Source of the DNA: an uncultured Petrimonas sp.
Lineage (GTDB): Bacteria > Bacteroidota > Bacteroidia > Bacteroidales > Dysgonomonadaceae
Assembly (NCBI GenBank): GCA_934621705.1
Contig: CAKTUP010000103.1
Span: 1 to 7,059 of the forward strand
Length of the DNA stretch: 7,059 bases
Direction: 5' to 3'
Below, one piece after another: positions 1-5,450 of this stretch. The notes under the pieces were generated by a model. The model was not told the DNA's origin and searched no databases. It was given only the letters and a program-made list of their open reading frames with translations. Numbering within the stretch: the stretch's first letter is position 1; every line of letters begins with the position of its first letter. Made by a program: the position numbers and the translations under genes.

Positions 1-107
1 TTAACTTTTGGAGTGTTTGTTTCTTCAAGGTCAGAAAAAACGTCATTCCATATTTCGTCTTTACTTTTACTCCACTTCGGGGTAATCTTTACATCTTTCG
101 GTTTCAT
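1..107 (-). CDS. FecR-family anti-sigma factor, N-terminal fragment (runs off left edge)
   Basis: The minus strand has an ATG at 107 and an open frame of 35 full codons to the window edge. The fragment starts MKPKDVKITPKW and continues with SKSKDEIW and an acidic stretch ending in PKV. This Trp-rich, charged cytoplasmic N-terminus resembles the sigma-binding end of Bacteroidota FecR-like anti-sigma factors. In that family a single membrane helix and periplasmic FecR and DUF4974 domains follow; none of these is visible here. The gene starts 11 bases after the ECF sigma gene ends, in the same direction, which is the usual sigma/anti-sigma order. By family knowledge it would hold the sigma factor at the inner membrane until a TonB-dependent receptor signals. 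The call rests on the short N-terminus and the position, so a different membrane-bound sigma regulator is possible. Confidence 0.7.
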   Translation of the reverse strand, partial: MKPKDVKITPKWSKSKDEIWNDVFSDLEETNTPKV

Positions 108-118
108 TTTTTCTACGA

Positions 119-607
119 TTATAGTAATTCAGTCCTAAGATATTGCAATGCAGCACTCATTCGCTTTTCGACAGCTTTCACTCCTATATCCAAACACTCG
201 GCAATCTCACTGTATTTAAGCTCATCATTTCGGCTCATCAGGAAAACGACCCGTTGTGTTTCGGGCATTTGCTCCAATGCTTTGGCATAAGACGAAGACA
301 GTTCTTCAAAAGCCAATTCATCTTCGGGCGATAACGGGCTGTCATTGAAAGCGGTCATGCTTTGTTCAAAATCCATACGGGTAGTGTCTTTCCTATAATT
401 GCTGATAACCATATCATTTGCCATTTTATAAAGTAATGACTTTAGATTATGGTTGCTCAACTGCTCCCGTTTTTCCCAAACCTTCATAAAAACGTCCTGT
501 GCCATGTCCGAAGCCATGTCTATATTGCCGCAACGGTAGAAGATAAAACTTCTTATCGTGTCGAAATAGTTGTCGAATAATTGCTTAAATTCTGCTTTGC
601 TTAACAT
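119..607 (-). CDS. ECF-type RNA polymerase sigma factor (FecI/RpoE-like)
   Basis: The 162-residue protein has the two-domain ECF layout. Sigma region 2 covers about residues 5-72, with the core-binding segment DMAQDVFMKVWEKREQ near 34-49. A linker follows, and region 4 at about 105-160 carries the helix-turn-helix YSEIAECLDIGVKAVEKRM. I start it at the ATG at 607. A GTG at 640 in the same frame would add 11 residues, but that codon lies inside the -7 promoter box at 640-647, so it should not be transcribed. The gene is followed by a FecR-like anti-sigma gene. Such pairs in Bacteroidota usually control a nearby SusC/SusD or other TonB-dependent uptake locus, which would lie left of the window. 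It should bind core polymerase when released by the anti-sigma factor. The target promoters cannot be read from this sequence. Confidence 0.93.
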   Translation of the reverse strand: MLSKAEFKQLFDNYFDTIRSFIFYRCGNIDMASDMAQDVFMKVWEKREQLSNHNLKSLLYKMANDMVISNYRKDTTRMDFEQSMTAFNDSPLSPEDELAFEELSSSYAKALEQMPETQRVVFLMSRNDELKYSEIAECLDIGVKAVEKRMSAALQYLRTELL

Positions 608-639
608 CCAACCGGACTTTGTTTTACTATTATACCGCA

Positions 640-647
640 CAAAGATA
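640..647 (-). promoter_or_regulatory. Bacteroidota -7 box of the ECF sigma gene
   Basis: Read on the minus strand the bases are TATCTTTG, an exact match to the TAnnTTTG -7 consensus of Bacteroidota primary sigma promoters. Transcription would begin about 7 bases further on, near 633, leaving a leader of about 25 bases before the ATG at 607. I see no good -33 TTTG at the expected distance, so the promoter may be weak or need an activator. Confidence 0.55.
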
Positions 648-716
648 CGAATACCCTACCTGATTACGATCTTTTTTCTCTAAAACCCTGTCTGATAATA
701 AAAAAGCAAGACACAA

Positions 717-770
717 TTAGGTGCAAGGTGCAAGTATCTATATATAGATAGACTTGCACCTTGCACCTAA
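717..770. repeat. 54-base near-perfect palindrome with doubled heptamers
   Basis: The arms 717-735 and 752-770 are exact reverse complements over 19 bases (TTAGGTGCAAGGTGCAAGT). The centre at 735-750 is itself a perfect palindrome, TATCTATATATAGATA. Only two bases (AG, 750-751) break full symmetry. Each arm holds a tandem heptamer: GGTGCAA at 720-726 and 727-733, TTGCACC at 754-760 and 761-767. It sits between divergent promoters (sigma gene to the left, non-coding transcript to the right). No U-tract follows either side, so it is not a standard terminator. It could be a dispersed intergenic palindromic element, a protein-binding site, or a cruciform or hairpin site for a transposase-like enzyme. 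The structure is certain; the role is unknown. Confidence 0.9.
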
Positions 771-796
771 GGCTAAAGCATTATTGTTCAGAATAG

Positions 797-826
797 TTGT
801 TTATTTAAAAAGATGTCGTATCTTTG
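797..826 (+). promoter_or_regulatory. Bacteroidota promoter for the non-coding transcript
   Basis: The -7 box TATCTTTG is at 819-826 and a -33-like TTGTT begins at 797, giving a gap of about 19 bases between the elements, as expected for the phylum. The predicted start of transcription is near 832-834. It is the only promoter in this window where I see both elements at a good spacing. No ORF of note follows before the terminator at 1001-1033. Confidence 0.65.
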
Positions 827-831
827 CACCC

Positions 832-1033
832 AAGAGATAGGCAGACAAATAGCAGCCAAGAGTGGCAAAAAAGGGAATTAATAACCTTTCGCTAATTCGT
901 AACTTATGACATTTTGAAAAAATATAATCGATTGATTATTAAGACATAAGGAGAAAAGGTTCATAATCCTCTCTTTCCGCAATAATCAACAGATAATCGC
1001 ATCCCACTTATTCGAGGAATAGGTGGGATTTTT
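832..1033 (+). ncRNA. candidate structured non-coding RNA, about 200 nt (6S RNA-like size and fold)
   Basis: The stretch lies between a good promoter and a strong terminator and holds no convincing ORF. Nested complementary segments form a long interrupted rod: 874-880 with 964-969 (one bulge), AACCTTT 883-889 with AAAGGTT 955-961, CTTATG 903-908 with CATAAG 945-950, and ATAATC 924-929 with GATTAT 934-939 around a GATT loop. A small hairpin GCCA-AGAG-TGGC is at 855-866, and GTGG 862-865 could instead pair with CCGC 977-980. A rod with a large asymmetric internal loop and about 200 nt length is reminiscent of 6S RNA, the polymerase-binding regulator, but I do not recognise its sequence signature. 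The alternative is a leader with an attenuator controlling umuDC. That it is a structured transcript is likely; the family is a guess. Confidence 0.5.
1001..1033 (+). terminator. intrinsic terminator of the non-coding transcript
   Basis: The bases 1001-1013 pair with 1017-1029 over 13 positions, including one G-U pair, around a three-base GAG loop. The stem is closed by ATCCCAC/GTGGGAT and the run of T continues to 1033. The T-run is only on the plus side, so it stops plus-strand transcription. It lies 38 bases before the umuD start codon and so either ends an independent RNA or acts as an attenuator. Confidence 0.85.
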
Positions 1034-1058
1034 GCATGGTTAGTTGTCCTTTTTCTAT

Positions 1059-1066
1059 TACATTTG
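1059..1066 (+). promoter_or_regulatory. possible -7 box of the umuDC operon
   Basis: TACATTTG matches TAnnTTTG and lies just after the terminator. Transcription would start at about 1071-1074, at or beside the ATG, giving a leaderless or almost leaderless mRNA. No -33 TTTG is at the ideal distance; the TTTG at 1031-1034 is 24 bases away, a few too many. No LexA-type operator is recognisable. Confidence 0.35.
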
Positions 1067-1070
1067 CAGG

Positions 1071-1508
1071 ATGAAAAAAGTGTTTACATCCGAGCAATTG
1101 GAAATCTACAAACCGGAGTTTTCGGAAGTGGAAATTCCGTTGGCAGGCAATGTGGCAGCAGGCCCGTTTTCCAACGTAGATGATTTCGTGAGCGAACGCA
1201 TCGATATCAACAAACTGCTTATCAGGCATCCGGAAGCCACTTTCTATGCACGCGTGCGAGGGAATTCCATGCTCGAAGATTTTAACGATGGCGACCTGCT
1301 GGTTGTTGACAAGGGAGAAAAATGGTCGCACGGCAGAATTGCCCTCTGCTATCTGGAAGGCGAATTTACCGTGAAACGCATACACCTTGAAAACGGTATG
1401 TGTATGCTTATGCCGTCAAACGCGGCTTATAAACCTATCGAAATCACATCGGAAAATACCCTCGTTGTGTGGGGTATCGTAACCTATTCAATCCGCAAGC
1501 ATTCATGA
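1071..1508 (+). CDS. umuD: UmuD-like S24 family self-cleaving protein, DNA polymerase V accessory subunit
   Basis: The 145-residue protein consists of a short N-terminal arm and an S24 peptidase domain, with no DNA-binding domain, so it is UmuD and not LexA. The self-cleavage site is Ala30-Gly31 in GNVAAGPF. The catalytic serine is Ser66 in RGNSM and the general-base lysine is Lys102 in FTVKRI. The length is close to the 139 residues of E. coli UmuD. By family knowledge RecA filaments on damaged DNA stimulate the cleavage, and the shortened dimer joins UmuC to form polymerase V. I start at ATG 1071; an upstream in-frame ATG at 1044 would add nine residues unlike the family and overlap the probable promoter. 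Its stop codon overlaps the umuC start by four bases (ATGA), which suggests translational coupling. Confidence 0.93.
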   Translation: MKKVFTSEQLEIYKPEFSEVEIPLAGNVAAGPFSNVDDFVSERIDINKLLIRHPEATFYARVRGNSMLEDFNDGDLLVVDKGEKWSHGRIALCYLEGEFTVKRIHLENGMCMLMPSNAAYKPIEITSENTLVVWGIVTYSIRKHS

Positions 1509-2764
1509 TCGCCCTTATCGACTGCAATAACTTTTACGCTTCGTGCGAAAGGGTATTCAATCCCTCGCTTAACAACAGGCCTGTGGTTGTGCTTTCCAAC
1601 AACGACGGATGCGTTATCGCACGCAGCAACGAAGCCAAGAAAGCGGGTATCGAAATGGGAATTCCGGCTTTTAAGGCGCAGGAATTGTTCAGGAAAAACA
1701 ATGTGGCTGTGTATTCGGCAAACTTTGCCTTATATGGCGATATGAGCCGCAGGGTGATGAGTATTTTATCGACCTACACGCCTCGACAGGAAGTATATTC
1801 CGTTGACGAGTGTTTTCTCGATTTTTCGGGTTTTGAAACAAACCTGAAGGAGTATGGATTACAGATGAAAGAGCACGTGTGGAGTTGGACCGGAATCCCC
1901 ATCAGTGTTGGGATTGCTCCTACGAAAGCGCTGGCAAAAATTGCCAATCGTATCGCTAAAAAATTCCCTTCGCAAACGGGAGGCAGTTATGTTATCGATT
2001 CGAATGAAAAGCGGCTGAAAGCCCTCAAATGGCTTCCTGTTGAAGACGTTTGGGGTATAGGCAGACGCAATGCTGCTAAACTTCAAGCAACCGGTGTGTA
2101 CAAAGCTATCGATTTTGCAGAAATGTCCGAGTCGTGGGTGCGCAAAAATATGACCATCACCGGCGTGAACCTGCAACGGGAGTTGAATGGAATACGCTGT
2201 ATCGATTTTGTGGAAGAAGAGAAAAGTAAAAGCTACTCGGTTACCCGAACCTTTGAAAAGGAATACGAAACGTGGGATGAGATAAAGGAACGTGTGGTTA
2301 CATTCACCTCAATGGCCGCATCGAAAATAAGAAAACAACAATCGCTGTGCAGCCGGTTGATGGTGTTTGTGCAGACCAATTATTTTAAAGACACCGAAGA
2401 AGCCCTTTCGCGAAGCGTGGAAGTACGGCTTCCCTTTCCTACTTCGTCAACACTGGAGCTGGTTGATTTCGCCGTCTCGGGACTGAAAAAAATTTACGAA
2501 AAAAACCGTCATTACAAGAGAGCCGGCGTAACGCTTTATAATTTTATCGACGAGGAAGAGCATCAGCCTTATCTTTTCTCCGAAATGAATTCTGATTCCC
2601 GGCACAAAAAACTGATGCACACCATTGACGCGATCAATCAGTTTTCAACATCCGGAGGTGTGAGGCTGGCCTCACAAGATGCCCGTATGTTTAAGATGCA
2701 TCAGGAACACCTTTCGAAGAAATATACCACCGATTTGCGCGATATTTTGGAAGTGAAAGTGTAA
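1505..2764 (+). CDS. umuC: UmuC, Y-family translesion DNA polymerase (DNA polymerase V catalytic subunit)
   Basis: The 419-residue protein is nearly the length of E. coli UmuC (422). The palm domain begins at once with [14 protein letters not shown]. The metal-binding acidic residues are Asp6, and Asp101 and Glu102 in [29 protein letters not shown] at about 134-152 is typical of the Y-family, and a helix-hairpin-helix segment ([12 protein letters not shown]) lies near 182-193. The little-finger domain follows, and QPYLF at 354-358 fits a beta-clamp binding motif. The C-terminus [16 protein letters not shown] matches the UmuC-type ending. The start is the ATG at 1505 inside ATGA; the GTG at 1469 would add 12 non-conserved residues. 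It should copy past DNA lesions with low fidelity as UmuD'2C. No frameshift or missing catalytic residue is seen. Confidence 0.96.
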   Translation: MIALIDCNNFYASCERVFNPSLNNRPVVVLSNNDGCVIARSNEAKKAGIEMGIPAFKAQELFRKNNVAVYSANFALYGDMSRRVMSILSTYTPRQEVYSVDECFLDFSGFETNLKEYGLQMKEHVWSWTGIPISVGIAPTKALAKIANRIAKKFPSQTGGSYVIDSNEKRLKALKWLPVEDVWGIGRRNAAKLQATGVYKAIDFAEMSESWVRKNMTITGVNLQRELNGIRCIDFVEEEKSKSYSVTRTFEKEYETWDEIKERVVTFTSMAASKIRKQQSLCSRLMVFVQTNYFKDTEEALSRSVEVRLPFPTSSTLELVDFAVSGLKKIYEKNRHYKRAGVTLYNFIDEEEHQPYLFSEMNSDSRHKKLMHTIDAINQFSTSGGVRLASQDARMFKMHQEHLSKKYTTDLRDILEVKV

Positions 2765-2857
2765 GAAATATCACCTGTTCCTATCCATGCAATCGTTTGT
2801 TTGTGTAATTTTTCCTCACTAAGCCTTTGAGCAGTATGCCAATTGAAACAAACCGCA

Positions 2858-2865
2858 TACTTTTG
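2858..2865 (+). promoter_or_regulatory. -7 box of the two-lipoprotein operon
   Basis: TACTTTTG fits TAnnTTTG. Transcription would begin near 2872 and leave a leader of about 40 bases, A-rich just before the ATG at 2914. A well-spaced -33 element is not evident. Because this box lies within a longer possible reading frame starting at 2827, it supports the later start at 2914. Confidence 0.45.
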
Positions 2866-2913
2866 TTGTTATTAATGTACAAAGATTGTAAGATTATCAA
2901 AAACAACAAAATT

Positions 2914-3342
2914 ATGAAAACAATAAAAGTTATTGCACTGGCTGCGCTTGTGATTTTTTTAGCAAGCTGCGGCAACCAACAAACGGCTGATCAAAGCAAC
3001 ATTCCTACGATAACGGAAAATGAACAAGGTTCTGTAACCGATATACACGGAACATACGAAGGAGTTATTCCTGCGCCAAATACGGCCGGAATTGCCATGC
3101 ACCTGACCATTAATTCCGATGAGACTTTTGTTCTCACTCGTGAATATCAAGGCAATAAGCAAGGATCTTTTAAGGATCAGGGCAGGTACACCGTTATTAA
3201 CGACAACGTAATTGAGCTGACCGATAAAAAAGGGATAAAAACCTATTACAGAGTGGATAACGGAAGCGTTATTTTGTCCGATCCGGAAGGAAATGTGGCT
3301 GATGCCGAATATGCTTCGCAATATCAACTCAGAAAAATTTAA
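2914..3342 (+). CDS. lipoprotein with NlpE N-terminal-like domain, cysteine pair absent
   Basis: The 142-residue precursor has a lipoprotein signal: Lys at 3 and 5, a hydrophobic run, and the lipobox LASC with the lipidated cysteine at 19. After a low-complexity linker (20-44), residues 45-142 resemble the small beta-barrel of the NlpE N-terminal family: GTYEGVIPAPNTAG, an alternating strand AMHLTINSDETFVLTREYQG, then GSFKDQGRYTV, IELTD and a YYRVDNGSVILSDPEG hairpin. In E. coli NlpE the GxxP turn is followed by a CxxC pair used in copper and redox sensing; here the same place reads APNTAG without cysteine. The role is therefore probably structural or in stress sensing at the outer membrane, but no precise function can be given. 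It is the first gene of an operon with the next lipoprotein, three bases away. Confidence 0.8.
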   Translation: MKTIKVIALAALVIFLASCGNQQTADQSNIPTITENEQGSVTDIHGTYEGVIPAPNTAGIAMHLTINSDETFVLTREYQGNKQGSFKDQGRYTVINDNVIELTDKKGIKTYYRVDNGSVILSDPEGNVADAEYASQYQLRKI

Positions 3343-3345
3343 CGG

Positions 3346-3756
3346 ATGAAACGAGCAGTTTACTTGTTGCTGGCGTTGACTTTTTTGGTTTCGTGCGCCA
3401 AATCGAAAGAAGATCAGGTGTTGCGATACGCGCAAAAGACAATCGGCAAAAAGCCCGATAACATCAAGGCCGGAAAAGGAGATATTTTATACGAATTTGC
3501 CTACAAAACAGATAAGCAACGGGTTGATTTACTGAACGATTTCAGAAATATTACCGGTGGATTGGACAAAATAACGAATTCCAAACACCAGTCGCATCGA
3601 AACGTTGCTGTTCGCGATGAGAACGGACGATTTTTGGGAAACTCCGATGTAAACTCGTGGAACACAAAAGATATGGACGTGTTGCTCGAAATCTTCGCTC
3701 CCGAAACGGACAATCTCCCGCACAAGATAAACATCCGGGTCATTTCCAAGTATTGA
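3346..3756 (+). CDS. small lipoprotein of unknown function
   Basis: The 136-residue protein begins MKRAVYLLLALTFLVSC: a basic start, a hydrophobic segment and a lipobox LVSC with the cysteine at 17, so it is exported and lipidated. The mature part is charged and soluble, with no further membrane segment. Residues 20-60 look like a helix followed by a strand (ILYEFAYKT), the middle is rich in Asn, Asp and Arg, and the end NIRVISKY is probably a strand. I do not recognise a family and find no catalytic motif. It starts three bases after the preceding NlpE-like lipoprotein gene, so the two are co-transcribed and may act together in the envelope. A terminator follows directly. That it is a real lipoprotein gene is well supported; its job is unknown. 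Confidence 0.82.
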   Translation: MKRAVYLLLALTFLVSCAKSKEDQVLRYAQKTIGKKPDNIKAGKGDILYEFAYKTDKQRVDLLNDFRNITGGLDKITNSKHQSHRNVAVRDENGRFLGNSDVNSWNTKDMDVLLEIFAPETDNLPHKINIRVISKY

Positions 3757-3760
3757 TGCA

Positions 3761-3783
3761 AACCGCCTCCGGGCGGTTTTTTT
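3761..3783 (+). terminator. intrinsic terminator of the lipoprotein operon
   Basis: AACCGCC (3761-3767) and GGCGGTT (3772-3778) form a seven-pair GC-rich stem around TCCG, followed by a run of seven T at 3777-3783. It begins four bases after the stop codon of the second lipoprotein gene. The opposite strand has no T-run after the stem, so it mainly serves the plus strand. The mnmD stop codon from the other side overlaps the T-run. Confidence 0.9.
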
Positions 3784-4447
3784 ATTTCCGTGCCCTCAGT
3801 ATTTCCCGTTTTCCGGGCGGTCCAGGCAATCTTTCCACCACGAAACCGGCAGCCTGCAACATTCTTCTCACCACGCCTTTGGCGCAATATGTTGTCAAGA
3901 TGGCATTTTCGGAAGAAACGGAATAGATTTTATCAAAGATTTCCTGCGTCCACATTTCGGGTTGTTTTTCGGGAGCAAAAGCATCAAAAAAGATCACATC
4001 GAATTGATTTTCAGGACAAAAGTCCGTCGGTTTACTGAAATCGAACTTCATTTTCAGCAGCGAAAAATAAAGCGTTATCTGGTTCCACACTTCCCATTTC
4101 GCTTTGTGCAGTTTCTCAAAAACATCTTTTTTCGACGGATCAATTAATCCGGCATAATTCAACTTCTCCGCATCAGTTATTGAAAGGGGATAAAGTTCAA
4201 GTGAAGTAAAATCGATTTTTCGGCTTGATTTTTCGGTTTCCAGCAACGTCAGAAATGCATTTAATCCGGTTCCGAAACCGATTTCCAGCACCTTAATTTC
4301 GCTTTTCACACAATGCCGTAATCCGGCATCAACAAACACGTGCATCGATTCCTGAATGGCGCCATGCGTAGAATGGTAATGCTCGTTCAGCCCGGACACA
4401 AAAAGCGTGTGCGAACCGTCTTCGGTAATTTCAAATTCGATATTCAT
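3782..4447 (-). CDS. mnmD: tRNA (5-methylaminomethyl-2-thiouridine)(34) methyltransferase, stand-alone MnmD
   Basis: The 221-residue protein matches the methyltransferase half of MnmC (formerly DUF752) without the FAD-dependent oxidase half, as is usual outside Proteobacteria. The SAM-binding motif I is VLEIGFGTGLNAF at 53-65. The family signatures YHSTHGAIQES (24-34), FFDAFAPEKQPEMW (153-166) and LTTYCAKGVVRRML (184-197) are present, as is the ending PGPPGKREILRA (208-219). By family knowledge it transfers the methyl group that completes the mnm5s2U modification at the wobble position of tRNAs such as those for Lys, Glu and Gln. The ATG at 4447 leaves the known N-terminus (about 20 residues before the HYHSTHG motif) complete. 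It is convergent with the lipoprotein operon and divergent from znuA. Confidence 0.94.
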   Translation of the reverse strand: MNIEFEITEDGSHTLFVSGLNEHYHSTHGAIQESMHVFVDAGLRHCVKSEIKVLEIGFGTGLNAFLTLLETEKSSRKIDFTSLELYPLSITDAEKLNYAGLIDPSKKDVFEKLHKAKWEVWNQITLYFSLLKMKFDFSKPTDFCPENQFDVIFFDAFAPEKQPEMWTQEIFDKIYSVSSENAILTTYCAKGVVRRMLQAAGFVVERLPGPPGKREILRARK

Positions 4448-4466
4448 ATCAACCTATATCAGCAAA

Positions 4467-4474
4467 CAAAAGTA
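4467..4474 (-). promoter_or_regulatory. -7 box of mnmD
   Basis: On the minus strand the bases read TACTTTTG, fitting TAnnTTTG. The transcript would start near 4460 and have a leader of about 13 bases before the ATG at 4447. No convincing -33 element is visible. Confidence 0.5.
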
Positions 4475-4515
4475 GAAAATCTTTGTTTATAACGTTCCTG
4501 TTGCGCTATTTATCT

Positions 4516-4523
4516 TAATTTTG
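4516..4523 (+). promoter_or_regulatory. -7 box of the zinc operon (znuA)
   Basis: TAATTTTG fits TAnnTTTG and lies 36 bases before the znuA ATG, giving a predicted leader of about 30 bases. It faces away from the mnmD box, 42 bases off. A -33 match at the ideal distance is not evident. Zinc uptake operons are usually repressed by Zur, but I cannot point to a symmetric Zur site here. Confidence 0.45.
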
Positions 4524-4559
4524 TAACAGATTTTCCAAAAAACAATTAATTCGGACAGA

Positions 4560-5450
4560 ATGAACAAGTACATTTTTGCGCTCGCGTTTTCGTTCCTGCT
4601 GCTTGCCTGCAATGCCGGCCGCGATAAGGATACAAACGTGCTGACGGTGACCATTGAACCACAACGCTACTTTTTGGAACAAATAGTGGGCGATAAATTT
4701 CAGGTAAATACGCTGGTTCCTCCGGGTTCGAGCCCCGAAACCTACGAGCCTTCGCCATCGGCGATGATAAAGCTGGGAAACAGCCAGGCGTATTTTAAGG
4801 TGGGTTTTCTGGGTTACGAAAACGTGTGGACAGGCAAGCTTTCGGAAAATAATCCCGGTTTGAAAATCGTGGATTGCTCTTCGGGAATTGAACCGGTTTA
4901 TGGCGGACACGGACATCACGATCATTCGCACGGCGATGCGCATCACGACCATGACCACGCCGATGCCGCCGACCCGCACGTGTGGAGTTCGGCAAAAAAT
5001 GCGGTTCTTTTTTCGCAAAATATGCTGAACGCTGTGGTGGAACTGGATGCTGAGAACGCAGATTTTTACCGTGCCAATTTCGAAAAACTGACACAAGAAA
5101 TCACCGAAACCGACTCTGTTTTAACCCGGTTGCTGCGCGATATTCCCTCCCGAAGCTTTATCGTTTATCACCCCGCGCTGGCTTATTTTGCCCGCGATTA
5201 CGATTTGGAGCAGCACAGCATCGAGTTCGAAGGAAAAAATCCATCGCCCGCTCAAATGAGGGAGTTGGTTGATTTGGCGAAATCCGAAAATATTAAAACC
5301 GTTTTCATTCAGCAGGAATTCGATGTAAAAAACACCGAAGTTATCGCCAGAGAAATCGGAGCCAAGTCGCACACCATAAATCCGTTGGCTTACGAATGGG
5401 ACGAAGAATTGATCCGCATTGCGCAAATTTTAGCCGATCAGGAAAAATGA
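4560..5450 (+). CDS. znuA: zinc ABC transporter substrate-binding lipoprotein (ZnuA-like, cluster A-I)
   Basis: The 296-residue protein has a lipoprotein signal with lipobox LLAC (cysteine 17), so it is membrane-anchored. The first lobe contains the family motif PPGSSPETYEPSPSAM (54-69). A histidine-rich loop with ten His covers about 117-140 and leads to DPHVW (His140). The second lobe has the YHPALAYFARDY motif (His204) and ends in HTINPLAYEWDEEL. In canonical ZnuA and TroA proteins the metal is held by three His and an acidic residue. Here the first His is Glu60 and the Asp of the DPL motif is Asn274, so the site differs from E. coli ZnuA. The His-rich loop still argues for zinc. The gene overlaps znuC by four bases (ATGA). 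Manganese specificity cannot be excluded. Confidence 0.9.
   Translation: MNKYIFALAFSFLLLACNAGRDKDTNVLTVTIEPQRYFLEQIVGDKFQVNTLVPPGSSPETYEPSPSAMIKLGNSQAYFKVGFLGYENVWTGKLSENNPGLKIVDCSSGIEPVYGGHGHHDHSHGDAHHDHDHADAADPHVWSSAKNAVLFSQNMLNAVVELDAENADFYRANFEKLTQEITETDSVLTRLLRDIPSRSFIVYHPALAYFARDYDLEQHSIEFEGKNPSPAQMRELVDLAKSENIKTVFIQQEFDVKNTEVIAREIGAKSHTINPLAYEWDEELIRIAQILADQEK

Noticed and set aside
717..770. The palindrome as a simple rho-independent terminator for the left or right transcripts
   Set aside because: No T-run follows on either strand and no gene ends beside it; both neighbouring transcripts start near it and move away.
1008..1385. Minus-strand frame of 125 codons opposite umuD
   Set aside because: It covers the terminator and the umuD catalytic region in antisense; umuD has its cleavage site, Ser and Lys in place, so this frame is a shadow.
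1071..1508. umuD as a LexA repressor
   Set aside because: The protein has only about 30 residues before the cleavage site and no helix-turn-helix, and it is coupled to umuC.
2781..2975. Minus-strand frame encoding a hydrophobic 64-residue peptide, reminiscent of a small membrane protein or toxin
   Set aside because: Its hydrophobicity is the mirror of the lipoprotein signal sequence and AT-rich leader on the plus strand; it overlaps the real start of the NlpE-like gene and has no promoter of its own that I can see.
4480..4510. Possible Zur operator around GTTTATAAC
   Set aside because: The dyad is short and imperfect, and the Zur site of this phylum is not something I can recognise with confidence.
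4515..5096. Long minus-strand frame of 193 codons opposite znuA
   Set aside because: It is an antisense shadow of znuA, which has all family motifs; the translated product is rich in Arg, His and Val from reversed His/Asp codons and resembles nothing.
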